Shown: one piece after another, positions 35,721 to 48,232 of the stretch | How the letters are laid out: every line of letters starts with the position of its first letter | Numbering within the stretch: position 1 is the first letter of the stretch | Origin: Ligula intestinalis | Taxonomy: Eukaryota; Platyhelminthes; Cestoda; Diphyllobothriidea; Diphyllobothriidae | DNA length: 64,000 nt | Assembly (NCBI GenBank): GCA_036362985.1 | Contig: JAYGXS010000004.1 | Location: 32,176,632 to 32,240,631, forward strand | Direction: 5' to 3' | Position numbers and translations under genes: made by a program | The notes under the pieces: model-generated | What the model was told of the DNA's origin: nothing | The model's input: the letters and a program-made list of their open reading frames with translations, nothing else | The model's database searches: none

Positions 35721-38700
35721 TAAATACGCTGAGGGTCGACTGCACTCTTCCCCCTCCGTGCCAGCAACAGGCCACTGCCTACCTGATCGGTCGACTGAGG
35801 TGGGATGGGCGCAGTGCTACATTACTCTCACTCTAAACCATCAGCGAAATCAATCGCAGATAAGAATACTGGAGATGCAAGGAGTGCAGTATTGATGTTC
35901 CGGTGGAAATACCTCTGATATGAATGGCAAATGAATCGGACGATGAGTAAGTGCTAGCTAGTCAGCTGAAGGAAATCTGGTGGCAGAAATTGAAGCGAAA
36001 AAACAAAAAGATATTGAACCTGCTGATCTCTTTATGGAGCTATATTTTCTTTCAAAATAAAAAACATATCTCCGTGCCTTTTTAAAATGTCCGCATGAAG
36101 CCAAACGCACGGGGAAGGATTTACAGTTGGGAAAAGTAATAAGTTACTCTATTAGTCCCTTTAATGCTCCAGTCTTGAAACGCTCAGGTGAGTTTGGCAA
36201 AATTCTGCTCCAGCTTAGTTTAAAGTCTGGTAGGCTACAAACTACTGAAATTTGACTTTTGATGCGCAAAAGAAGGTTAATAGTATCCGAAGTTGCCGTT
36301 ATTGATAGCCTGCAATGCCATGCGAATTCATTGGATTTTCGTTCAACTGAACACGGATGACAGACTTTGTTGACTGGTATCTGTAGGCGATTGTCAAAAT
36401 GTCACATACTTATACTGAAATACCCTCGAAAATAGTCAATATGCTTAAAGCCACAAAATTATAACATTTTTCAAAGAAAAATACCCCACCACAGCAATGA
36501 CGTCTCAATTGCGTCACTTTCAAATAAGTTAAAAACGAACCACTGTAGCATGCGCCTCGGAAGAAGGTCCAATTTCTTTTAAAGAAAAGTAAACGATTGG
36601 ATTAAACGTTTTTCTAACAAAAACTTAATGCATAAGTAAAGCTTTAAGGTTTGCCTCGACTATGGGCTGTACACAGCTGCACGTAAGGACATGATACTGA
36701 AGTTTGAAAATGAGCCAACTAAATAGACAACCCTAACCAATTAGTGTTGAGATCGGTTTTCTCGCTGTCGAATCGAAGTGGACCAACCCTACGGGTCGCT
36801 ATCCTCTCGAGGATGGTCCTTCATCACACTAGCAGGTATATGTATATGGGAGGTCAAGTTCTAGGAAGCAGGAAAATGTTTACCTCGAAAAGTGGAAACA
36901 ACCAGCCATCGGTACTCTGTATATTGGAATTATCTGTTTGTGTCAATCACCCCCAGAGTGGCCGAAAACCTAAATGACTCCCAGTACACATGACTTCTGT
37001 TCTGATGAGGATTGGATATCTCCAGGGTAAGTTTCATGAAGGGCTTGTTGCTCAGTGCAGAGTCTACCAGCTTCAAACAGTGGAAATTTTTGCAAGACTC
37101 CGAGGCATGTTCATTTTGTTCTTTTTAAGAAGCTCCTCGAGCATGTTTCTTTTCTCCATCTACTGACGCTGTCTGCCTATCACTTCTGTCCTCATGCATG
37201 CCTAGCCACAATTATTACAACGAGGTTAGGCAAATGAGAAATGTGTACCTGTTTCTGTCTTTGCAAAACACGAAGATTGACCTAGAAGCACTATTAAGTA
37301 GAGGTTGCTCGTCAGATTCTAAGATCGATCGCCCGGGGACACCCAGGATTATCTGCAGTTTAAATACCGCAACTTTTCCTGCGATAAAACTGTGATGTCA
37401 ACGGATCCTACCAGTCGTAGTTGCTACTTTGGTCTAGGTAAACTCTTACCATGCTCAATATGGGACTTTCTAAGAACACTTTCTTATCAGGATGTCAAAT
37501 GCGTGAGTTTTTCAGTAGCCCTTGAAATCATGTAATAAATGTGCTGACTCATGGACTAAACGTTGCTTACTAATGGCCATCCTATATTTTAGGTTTTATT
37601 CGAAAGAATACATAAGTGAGCTCACCGACAGCGAAGTATTTTCGAATTGAAGCCTACTTGTGCTGATTAACTGCCTAGCTGTTTGCATAGACAGACTGTC
37701 TGAGCGGATTGAACTTGAGTTCGCTCACTCACAACGGTTGTTAGAGACTTCCAAACTTCTCATTTTTCTATCTAAGTAATACTGCTTTTAATCTTTCCTT
37801 GATGTTGTTGATTTGGCTAATCTCACTTTTTTTAACTCAGGATTTTTGTCAATATATTTTACTGCCAGTTTGCGGGTTCTACCCAATTTCTGCACACTTC
37901 AGGATATAGTAGTTTGGATCAGTTTCATGTCAGTCTATATGTTCACAGACCTCAAGGGGTCCTTTGCCAATGATTCACGTTTATGCTTATTTCCTTTCAC
38001 ACAAGACTCATTCATCAAATTCCATTCAAAGCACAGAAACAGGCACCCTTTCATAATAAAAGTGGCCTTGCGTAGACTCTCAGAAACTTTATATACTCGT
38101 GCGTCTCATCCTCAATCCAAAACCAAAAAGAAATCCTAACTATAGCTAACAGTTCTGAACTCATCCCTAACCCTTTATCTCTCTGGCGTTTATTGCGAGG
38201 TCACCTATATTATAAAAGATTTTTAGTTTCCTGACCTACCAATTTCTAGAAATATTTTCTGATTTTTCATTTTATTTCAATGTACAAGAGAATGCCTGCT
38301 TAACCAAAACAATGACTTCGTAGCCCTAAAAAGTAACGGTTTCTTCACACTGACTCATCTGAGGAAGTAACTCACTGACAATCCTTCCCAGTTGCTCACA
38401 TTGCTGTCCTATCTATTATACTCTTTGGTTATTTTTACGAGGCCTGTGCGGCTGCCGTTATGAGACTACAGTTACTAATCATTCTCCTCTTTCAATCCCG
38501 GTCGCCAAAGCTGAGCGCAGGTGCACTTATTATTGCCTTAAAGCTGTGCCATTCTACAGTGGCGAGAATGACTTGATTAATGACTCGGGGCTATGTAGTG
38601 CTCTCATCAACTTAACTGTATGCTCAACGGCTGAAAATTAGACAAATTATAACCAGAAGTTTCAGTTATATTATTACAAACAATAATGGTTGACTGCCCA

Positions 38701-39429
38701 ACTCTAAGTAGTTGTGTTAAACGCCCTAACCTCCTCCTCGGCAACTGTATTTCAAGTGCCCCTAATTTCTGCGTTTGTCAACGTCGAAAACATCTGCTTA
38801 CAAAGTCTTCATTTGAAACAAATTCCTAGCGAATGACAGGCTTAACACTATCCCTGACGGCCGAAACATTGTTGGCGTGCTTCCGCGTTCCCTAAACCAC
38901 CATCTTGAAGAGGGCTGGCATGTTTATTCCCCCCCCCGAGGGATTCCCTGTCGACTGTCACTGCCCTTGGAAAAGTGAAGCGTGTCCGCTACTAAAAATA
39001 AGTAAGTGAAATATTATTTTTGGCCCATTTTTGCGACCTAAAAACTACAGCATAACGCAAAATGTGAAAAGCTGTCGCCAAGGACGTTTCGTCCAACTCG
39101 CTGATTAGCTGCCTGTCCTATTTATAGTAAATTCTCTATCTCATGAAAAGTCACCCAAAATTGTTGTGTGTTCGACGCGAACATATCAGTTAAGTATGGT
39201 TGTCGTAATGATAATCATACTGCCTAATCTCAATGTATGTAGTCATATCAAGATTCTGGCCTTTGAAGACAAATTCTTTCGACATTCTGCAAATATTATA
39301 ATCTGTACAAATTGCTCCCTACATAGTACGAATTTTATTCATTGATTTTCATTGTCTCCTTAAATTTAAATATATTTTGTTAAAAGCACGCCGACAACTA
39401 TTTCTTCTTTTATTCGTTTGGTAGCAACT

Positions 39430-40070
39430 TATGCCTTCTTAAAATTTTATACTTGATGAAGCAGTTTTAAAAAGGGTTTATAAATTGCCGAATAATGTTG
39501 ACCACTACCAGCCGTTGCACTTGAACTTCAGGTCTCCCGGTTAAATTCTGCCTAAGGAAATGCAAATAGTTTCTTATGGTGCAGAGGTGTCCCACAATTT
39601 TCAAAATATCTACCATGGATGTTGACCAAGTTTTATAACTTATAAGTAGCATTAATAAATGGATATATACGTCACTTCATGAAAAAAACTTTCACGAGCG
39701 TCAAACATTTCATAATTAGAAGGTTTTGAAACCGACAGCTACACATTCTTCAAGTATAAAATCCTAAGAAGAAGTCATTTACTATCAAGCGAATAGAAGG
39801 AATATTCTTCTGAATGTTTGCTACAAAATATACTAACATGTCAATAAAATGAAGGTTAAATAATTAAGTCGCCATTTTTTCAAGGAACAGACTTTTGCAA
39901 GCGATCAGGGAGAAACTTCTTTAAAAGTCGGCATCCTGGCGTGACTTAACTAGACTGAGACTAGGTTGCACGATACTCAATCTTCCATCCGTACTTAAGC
40001 AATTTGTCTGAGCTTTGATTCGCATTTCATGAGATAGAGGATTTACCGCAGTTCAAGTGAGTACAAACAA
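39430..40070 (+). repeat. Dispersed repeat family A, copy 4
   Basis: It contains TTGCCGAATAATGTTGACCA, CTACCAGCC, a central AT-rich part, GGCATCCTGGCGTGACTTAA and an end block TTTCATGAGATAGAGGATTT. Length and block order are close to copy 1. Confidence 0.55.
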
Positions 40071-41867
40071 CGCAGAGGGTAGACACGACGTCGCGTGCGG
40101 CTAGATTTAAACAGCCCTATTTCGGGTTTACTTCGACCACATTCAGCGAATCATAACCCTGAGCACCAGTTTGAGTCAGAACAACAAAACTACATTCGTA
40201 CAAGACATAGATTGTACACAGATGGGTCATAAGCACTTCATCTAACCAAAGCCTCATAACCTGTCATTCTCTGCGACCGCAGAGCACATGTTTGTGCTTC
40301 GGGGCTCAACTGGTGAGGAGAGTTGTGATCGGTTGAATCAATGCATAATAAACTCTGAATGGTATTGCATAAACCTACCCACATGCGCAGTCGTACCTCC
40401 CCCATCGGCTATTATTACTTGGCCTGTTTGCGATCCTTGCCACTCCTATAGAGCTTGCTTGTTTCGCAAAATGCAACAGATCGGTGAGCACCCAGGTTTG
40501 ATTGAACGCAACCACACCTAAAAGTCAGATTGATGAAGAAGTGTCCCCCCCCCGTTTGACACAGCAGTAGAACTAGTAAACAAAGCAAAGAAAATGCCAT
40601 TACGGTCCCAAAAAGAAGAGGAAAAAAAGTGATGCTACTAAGTTTTGATCCACTAAGAGAACAAGTAAAAAACGAAAAACGAATAACTGGAGCAAGAAAA
40701 AACGGTAGGGAGCCAAAATCAAGAATGCTTCATTAACAATCAACGATCAGGCAAGAGAATAAAAAGAAACAACTGACCCTCAAAAATGCCATCCGTCGTA
40801 GTAAATGACTCGAATGGAATTCGCTTAGCTGAATTGATTAAGTAGTATAATAGAAGAGGGGTGAGGATTTCCTTGGAAGAATGCGCATTCTTGTTTTACG
40901 GAAGATGGGGATACAAAATAAGCTTCTGAAGATTTTCTTCTTGATTATGAATTTTAAGGCCAGAGCAAGAGCTTTTAGCAAAACACCTGCGCAAAGGGTT
41001 TGTCTAGGATGCATATTTCTCATTTCCGGTTTAACCACCACTGCTACAATTAGCAAGTCACTTAATCACTGTCGTATTCAGATGGACTTGGTTATACTGT
41101 TTGGAACAGCACTTTTTATGCACAATGCACTGACACGTTTGATTTGCCGAACTGAAACGACCATATTGGTTGACCTGCTTCCGGGGTGTACTTACGCGTC
41201 ATCAGTTGCATTTACAGGGTTCTCTAGAGTAGTAGGCAGGCATAAATAAAAAAAACTGAATAGGAACTGTCATCCGGCAATATTTCCTGAATTCTAATTG
41301 ACATTTAAATGCTTTTCGAGATGCTATATTTTTCCAGCAGAACGTGATGAGCTCCAAAAACCTGATAAATTGTGATGCACATTAACGAGGTAAAACAGAG
41401 TATTGTTCTTTGCTTGAGGCAAACATCAAGATTCTCCTTTTTTCGCGCAATGCTGTATTTTAAGTGGCGAAATTATTCTGTTCTTACAGTTAGCAATGAC
41501 CGTTAAGGATTATTCAGCTGTTGCTAAAATAAGGTTGACTTTAGAGGAAAAAGAAAGTCACTCACATCTTCAAAGCTATTAATAAATTTGGCGAAATTAA
41601 TGTTGAAAACAGTTAGTCTACAGAAAATTTGAAAAGGCCTCCAGCAATTTGGAATTTTCAAAGGAAAAATCATTTTATATTTAGTGTAACGCTATAATTT
41701 TAGTGAAATTTCATTTGCTCAAAAATGAAACGGTAGGAACTGGCATTGCAATTTTTCTTTTAGCATATAAAAATATCAGCAAAATGTTATATTGCTCTAG
41801 ACTTTAAAACTGTCCGTTACAGGGCAAATGTGAGTTCTTGCGTAGTGTCTGAAATTACCCTTTTTGG

Positions 41868-41970
41868 GACTTGGAACTACTTAGTAGGTTTGAACCCTGG
41901 CCATGGTTCTGTACTGGCAAAAACCATATACGCGTAATTGCTCAACTACTTCGTTTTGAGCCGCACACAA
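41868..41970 (-). repeat. Possible tRNA-like SINE fragment
   Basis: Reversed: GTAGTTGAGCAATTACGCG as a weak A-box region and AGGGTTCAAACCTAC as B-box. There is no clear tRNA fold. Confidence 0.35.
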
Positions 41971-42547
41971 CGCTGATCGCATGCTAAGTTGAAGCCGCTT
42001 TCCACCAGAATGATTTCGCATTGGTTTACCCTTTATATGGTTGAAATTTGTTATTGGAGCAATGTCTGAACCTTGTTGCCGTCGCGCGTAAATTTTGATT
42101 TATAATCGATGCCTGCAATTGATGGAATCTTATTTTAGGTCTACGTGCTATAGAGAGATCATTGGTGTACAAAGGCATTCTTAAAAACAGGGTTCCTGAC
42201 GTAGTTTTAAAAGGCCAACATATCATTTGTTCTAAAAATTGTCTTTCTGTCATATTGACTCATAAGATAGTTAAATCAGGGTAGCGGTTTCTGTGGGCTT
42301 CTTTCGCTGCCCTTATGGGACTGAACTTCACCCAAATGATTATTTCTCGAGCTTTCCCTTGTTGTACCCTACTTTAATTCGGCATTTGATCTGAAGGTTT
42401 TAGGTCACCTATTTCATCTAAGTCCACACGCCAGCCATCAAGCAGTTAGCGCAAAAGCGGGAAATTATCCTTGATGGGAGAGCCGTTAATTGTTTTATGT
42501 GTGCAGTATCATAGGGACTATGTCCCATTAATGCCGCAACTCCCTCT

Positions 42548-42622
42548 GTGGTGATGGATTCACGGTGAATTTCGAAAGGTCAGGCGAATAAAATTCTTGT
42601 CCTAACAATTACATCTACTCCT
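42548..42622 (+). repeat. PLE-type 3' end with hammerhead-like core
   Basis: GTGATGGATTCACGGTGAATTTCGAAAGGTCAGG, followed by CGAATAAAATTCTTGTCC and TACATCTACTCC, aligns with the copies at 8.8, 16.0 and 34.7 kb. The stem GATTCAC/GTGAATT is shifted and the core box reads CGAAAG, so it is more decayed. Confidence 0.45.
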
Positions 42623-42986
42623 TCGCAAGTACTTCCTGAGACTGGCATGTGCGCATGTATAGGCAAAAGGGGGTTTACGTTTTGAACCGAAATCCTTTAT
42701 CTACAGGCTTCCTTTTTTCCTGATCACTCACGTCTTTTAAAATATCTTGGCATGAGCCCAAATGCCTTTCCGATTCAGTGAGCAATCGAAAATTATTCTT
42801 CTCAAAGTTTTCAAGCCGTAGTTTTAAGCCCACTACTTGAGTGCTTGTACTTACTATTTAACTATGCAGAACTGAAGTTTCTTTCTTGCTTTGCGTTTTC
42901 ACTTATCATGATAGTGCCCAGAAAATGGATAAATTAACTGAAAAAAAGCGAACGTTTATAATAGTTAAGGCTTTTGGACAACGCAC

Positions 42987-43084
42987 CGTCTTTGCTCATG
43001 AGGACTGGTTCCTCCAGTTGAATGTAAAAGAATTCGTTCTTCTCATAGTCATTGTCATCGATGATTGCGACGCGTATGATTGCC
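42987..43084 (-). CDS. NCX exon 3: CBD2 C-terminal strand region
   Basis: This 98-bp exon follows a CCTTGCCAG acceptor and precedes a GTGCGT donor. It completes Glu, encodes 32 residues including IIDDNDYEKNEFFYIQLEEP, and leaves one base, G. The IDDxxYEKNxxF signature is the conserved CBD2 partner of the acidic run in CBD1 and contributes Ca2+ ligands or structural acids in NCX. Its entry phase fits exon 2 exactly. Its exit phase fits exon 4 across a 25-kb intron, so any cassette exon in that intron would need a length divisible by three. Confidence 0.92.
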
Positions 43085-46000
43085 CTGGCAAGGAGTAAAG
43101 ACATATAGGGATAACCAGAGTAACTTGGTCACACGCCAGAATGGCGCGTTTATATTCTTATGTATTGAGCTCACGAAGGATACAATGTAGAGAAAACGGG
43201 AGCAAGCAGTGCAGCATTAGCAGGCGACAGAGAGTTTGCGGTCCACAGTCTAGATCTCCTTCCTCGCTCAGAAACTACGCCTTAGTCGCACGAAAACAAA
43301 ATTTACCGCAAGGCAGTTTGTTAAGTGGAAATGAACATGAGCATATTTAAAAGTCTCTAATGGCATCTGCCATTTCCCTACTGCCGTCAGCTTTTGTTTA
43401 CGAAGTTTGGGTGGTGCACTGCTTCCGCTTTTTATGTCTGGAAAATTCGTATTTCTTACTTAATTATTACTCCTTTTGCTATAACTTATTGAGCACTAGT
43501 TCAGATAAAACAGTACGTTAGAATACGCTGAACTGTTTGGCGGCTGATAAAACTTCTTCCTGACGAAAAACGTGTGTTTTGTAGACATACTTTCAGCTTT
43601 ATTCCATACCATTATCATGGACATAAGCTATAAAATACTTCTTGCGTTTACTTGCTAACAGTTTTGCACAGACCATCAGTGAATGATAAACCCGTGTGTA
43701 ACTCACTTAGCATTGATTTATATAACGATATTTAACCGACAACTATATGGCTTGTTTTCCTTGGTACGAGCCTGATCCATTAACGGTAAACTAGGATAAA
43801 GCTTTTCGGCCGTTAAGAGCAATCTTGTTAAAAAAACAAGTTGGAAACACCTGTAAGGAAAGTTAGTCGATCTTTGTTTGGTCCTTGACAAAATATCGTG
43901 TGTTTTGTGGATGCTCAAAGTAACCTTCTTTTTCTAGCTTTTTCTATATGATGATTTAATTATCTTGAAAGAGATTGACGGAAGTGCCGTCTTCTTTTGG
44001 AAATGCAATCTTGCAGTAAATGTTCTAGGCTATTCACTGTATATATTTTCATAAAAATATGTGTGTATTTCTTGCACATACTCTCATTAATCATTGCAAG
44101 GTTCCGTTCAAAGTATATAGCGAAAATTGCTGGAAATGTTGTGCTTATCAAGCGGAATGTCTGCTTGAGTGTCTTCTGTACTCTACACGTGAAAGAATTT
44201 TCTGTTTGACCGAAGGAATTATGTACGCTCAACGGTTATATTTTTGTGGATTTTATTGTCCCGTATAAAGATTTTTGTATGGCATAACGTTCTACTGATC
44301 AGTCAAGAATAAAATTAAGGCTGTGTCACCGAAATGATAGAAGGATAGAACTTCAAAGTTGGCATTTTCATGTGCATGTTGAATAAAAGTACTAGAATTT
44401 TCAGCCAGAAAGCTTTTAAGCTTTTTTAAACAATTCTTATTCCAAACATATTTTGATTTCAGACTTAGGATTATAGAACTGTGTACAGTAGAGTACAGGA
44501 AATTTTAACTGAAATCCTCAAGCGTTTTTCATTGGAACAAATTAATTCAGTACGGTTGTTAATTAACTACCATGCAATCTTATTTCAAGGTGTTTCATTC
44601 ACGGCAAGAGGCCGACTTTTGTATGGTGTTCTTTCTGACCACCTGCACCAAGTATACTTTGCAAAACTTGTTACTCAAGTAGTATGAATTTTTCTTATGG
44701 ATTTACCACGCCCTTCTAAATTCAAATATAGCTCATAGGAAAATTGTGACGAAATATTTTCTTTTCTACTTATTTGAAGGCAAATTACTCCCGAAAATGT
44801 TTAACCTGAAGAAGGAGAATTAACAATTTTAAAGACTTTCTAAATGGCTGAATGATTTTGAACCTTATCGGTCATTACACTTATATTCACGGTTATTAAA
44901 GAAGGTGCTATCTACTTTCCGTCTACGGTAATATCGCACATTCCTTGATGCTATGGGATAGAAATCGCATAGTTCTCACAAAATTTTCTCCGCTGCTGTT
45001 GCTCCTGTTGCATACCACCTTGGCTACACTAATAACTTTACGGATTCGGTGAGGTATGTATGAAGATTCCTTGGTCTTAAAAAACCTCGTACTTAGAAAC
45101 TTTTAAAACCACAAGATAGACTTCCTGCGGGTATAAAAAATAATACAGAAATATTTTTCCACCGAGCAAGCAAGAATATATACTGTTGAGTTTGTTACCT
45201 ATAAACAATATTTGAATTCATAAGGACATCGAAAATTAATGAGAAATGCGTACTTCTTTAATGGCCATTTTAAGAGAGTAGACATTTTGTAGGCGATCAA
45301 AAGGAAGCCTGTTCTAATGCAGGTGTCCTCGTGTGGCTGGAATATCTTAGGATAAAGTTGCATGGTAATATTTATTAAAACCCTACTTAAATTATTTGTT
45401 TTTAAAGAAAAACGTATTTGAGGTTTGGTCAACAGTTCATGAGGTAGGAAATTTACAGTAATAAGATTAAAGCTGAATAAACTATCACATTTGCCGACTT
45501 CCAATCAACGTTATAACGTACTGTATATTTTCTCATTCTCTGGGTTCATTGGTTTAAGTCACACTTCGTTTTGTCAAGGTTTCTATAATTCGTGAAATAT
45601 ATATGTATCTTTCAGGAAAAACTTTATCAAAATGGTGTATCTTAAAAGGGACGACAGAATATATTTTCTGAAGAAAAGTCAAAAATATGCTTCAGTGGTC
45701 AGAAATGAATAGTCGAACATCGGTTAAAATACAACATTACCCAAAGGCAGGAATCTTGGAAGTTTTAAACACTGTGTTGATCGTTTTATAACTGAAACTG
45801 GCTACGACTTGAATTTCAGCAGGTTAATTTGCTTCAATATTCATGCTTCTGATAAATTTGGAGTTTGTACTGAAAAGGCATGTGGCTGTCATATTAATTT
45901 TTTACTACAGCAAACCAACGTTATTAAAGTCTTGTGGCTTATTGGAGCATTTTGTGTGCTATTTTTCCTACTTTTATTTGTAAGCAAGTGCATTTGCAGT

Positions 46001-46148
46001 GTTTATTCAAAAAGGGAATGGCCTTACCATATGACAGGACGGTCAATATAGAAAAATTCCCCAACGAGACATTTTAACGCGCTTTGTGGGTCTGATTCTA
46101 ATATATTTTACCTTAGCAAACCTAGTTTCGAATAACTAAATAACTTAC
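43085..46148 (-). other. NCX intron 2
   Basis: About 3.06 kb, AT-rich. It contains one copy of dispersed repeat family A at about 44800-45490. I saw nothing else that I can name. Confidence 0.6.
44800..45490 (+). repeat. Dispersed repeat family A, copy 5
   Basis: Diverged copy: GGCTGAATGATTTTGAACC, AAACCACAAGATAGAC, GTAGACATTTTGTAGGCGAT, GGTGTCCTCGTGTGGC, and an end block GTTCATGAGGTAGGAAATTT. Lies in NCX intron 2. Confidence 0.5.
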
Positions 46149-46263
46149 TCCGTTTGGTCGTTTTGAAACTCGATGTAGCCGCTGGCATCTTCATAATCTT
46201 CGCCATTGCCCTTTGCCGTGCCTTCTAGCGTCTTATACGGCACACGTACGCTTCCTCGAGCAC
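46149..46263 (-). CDS. NCX exon 2: CBD2 segment equivalent to the A/B alternative exon
   Basis: This 115-bp exon completes a Gly codon, adds 37 codons starting ARGSVRVPYKTLEG, and leaves two bases of a Glu codon. ATTAG precedes it and GTAAGT follows it on the minus strand. The peptide, with EGTAKGNGEDYED and a later IEFQND, matches the CBD2 stretch that vertebrate NCX genes and fly Calx encode as mutually exclusive A and B exons. It is too short for an ATG-based ORF and was found by reading the strand against the family. No second, mutually exclusive copy was seen in the flanking introns, so regulated choice here is unproven. Confidence 0.93.
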
Positions 46264-48232
46264 CTAATCAGTAAAAGAGGTAGTTTTGCAGACACCTTAT
46301 CTTAAACAGTATATAAAAAATGAATATGACAGTAGTAAAGGAACAAAAGTCTAAAACACTGAAGAAACGAGAAAGCCAAGTAAAGGGACGAGGACACAAA
46401 TATTTTATTTTGCAATTCAGACATTTTTGTAAGGTTAACATTCTTCACGCCAAATTATATCGCTAGATCATCGCTGAGTACTACACAAAGTTAATTTTGA
46501 ATTCATTAGCAGTATAGAATTCTGATGACTACTCATATACTTAAACAACTGCGCTATCTTAAAAGATAGCCGTAGGTAGCTAACGATGGCTTCTAGCAAA
46601 AAAACGTTTTTGTTATATTTTCTGGTTATAGGGTTCCATAGAGCTGCAAACCTCTCGATCATATAATAGGACTTTGTAATTTTACTTCAGATAAGTAATA
46701 AACCCTGTAAAAGCTGTGTTTGTAGAACAAACCACCAACGCCGCTATGAGCAGAACAGATGATGCTCAAATAAAAAGTGATCTCAATTTAAGAAAATAAT
46801 GCTGCATTAGGTGATATATAACTGACGGGCAGAGGGATAACAAACGACATCTGAACAAAACGCTTTGCGGGCAAGGCCCAAAAACCAATGATCTAGAAAG
46901 AACTTTCTCAGTGATTAACACTAAAGTTGGTTTCAGTAAATTAAATGACAGCAAAAAAACGTTGACCCATCGGATGACACAATCCAAGGATAAAGCCACT
47001 CACAATATGCATAATCAGTTTCTAAATTATTGTGACCTTGCCAAACTGCTTCATCTAGTTGCAAACACAACAGGATGGGCTTTTATCTAGTTTAAGTAAT
47101 TTTTCACGCGGATTTTAAAAAAACATGAATGTAGCTTTACATATGGTGTCTTTATTACTCATGCGTTAGCCATCTCATTATATTTTTTCCAGTACTGGCC
47201 ATGTATATGGAACTTACTGCATAATACTCTGTGAGAATTATTTCCAGCTATAGTTGACACTTCCATCTGAAGAGAATTCTAGCGAAAAGGAATTTTGCGG
47301 GAACTAACGCATCTTCTATTGTCAAATATGTATTGGAATTATGCGTTTAGTTTTATGTTTAAGCATATTAAAAGTAAGTGTGACTATTAAAATTATACGA
47401 CTTTTCGATATTGCATTTTTACATTACAAAGATGTGAGTAAAAAAGGTTTGTGTTTTACTCATGACCTAAAGTATACATTCTAAATTATTGTGCCTACTT
47501 ATTTTATAGGAACTTTGCGCATTTATTTTACCATGCAAGTATGCCAGTAAAAAGTCCTGCGCCCAGGCCTGACTTTAAGTCTTGCGGGGCTAGTCGGGGT
47601 GTGTATTAACAGGGATGGTTTAAACTCATCGTTAATTAATGCGAATGCAGATATACTGGGAGCAGTGACTGACCAACTATATCAGAACATCTGACAAGTA
47701 GCTTGCACGAACTTTCTGTCTTAAGGGTGTACTAGCCGATCTTGATATTTCCTGGGATACGGAACACAGACCTTACTTGGGAGCTGTTGCCAGCACTCTA
47801 GGTGTGTATCAATTAAACTGTTTTGTAATCACTGATGGAGACCAACTTTCTCTTGTATCCAGCTGGTTGGTCTTATCCCTAATGGCACCAACAGAGCTTA
47901 GTTATATGTGAGCTGGTTTGTCGGGTGGGATAAAGTTTGCCTTCCCTTGCCCAGGTGCAGCATTAGTTGGTTCAGGCTGTCATATTCTCAGTGACCAATT
48001 AAGTGTTCGTCAGAGCCAGGCAGCTACAAACCTAATGTTCAACCCCTAGGAGCGTTGCTTTTTGTCAATATGCTATTCAGGTTTCAGACTGCGATAATAA
48101 TAATACACTGAAAGAACGGGCGTGGCCTAAAGTACGGTGTTGTGAAAGACGGTATATTGACGCTCAGTAAAAAATATCAAATCATGTAATGTAATTCCTT
48201 TAATAAGGTTAGCACTCATGTGTATTACTTAC
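46264..48232 (-). other. NCX intron 1
   Basis: AT-rich intron of about 1.97 kb. A stretch at 47560-48060 is richer in GC and may be an old repeat, but I could not identify it. A plus-strand reading frame of about 85 codons near 46820-47090 has no start codon and no recognised homologue. No copy of the neighbouring A/B-type exon was seen here. Confidence 0.6.

Larger units (their letters stand above)
17954..42986 (-). other. NCX intron 3, about 25 kb, transposon-filled
   Basis: A very long intron containing Penelope-like relics (19.2-20.3, 22.1-22.9, 30.7-31.4 kb), hammerhead-like repeat ends (34.5-34.8, 42.55 kb), SINEs (24.6, 30.5, 32.3-32.6, 33.1, 33.4, 35.1, 41.9 kb), family A copies (26.1, 26.9, 39.4 kb) and family D copies (30.1, 35.2 kb). 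Other parts, including 18.0-19.1, 20.3-22.1, 22.9-24.6, 27.3-30.1, 36-39.4 and 40.1-41.8 kb, show no feature I can support. Confidence 0.6.

Noticed and set aside
37813..38139. 108-codon plus-strand frame
   Set aside because: Composition like the surrounding intron and no family match that I can recall.
40881..41249. 122-codon plus-strand frame
   Set aside because: No recognised family, inside NCX intron 3, no splice or promoter signals noted.
46820..47090. About 85 open plus-strand codons in NCX intron 1
   Set aside because: No start codon and no recognisable protein; likely chance.
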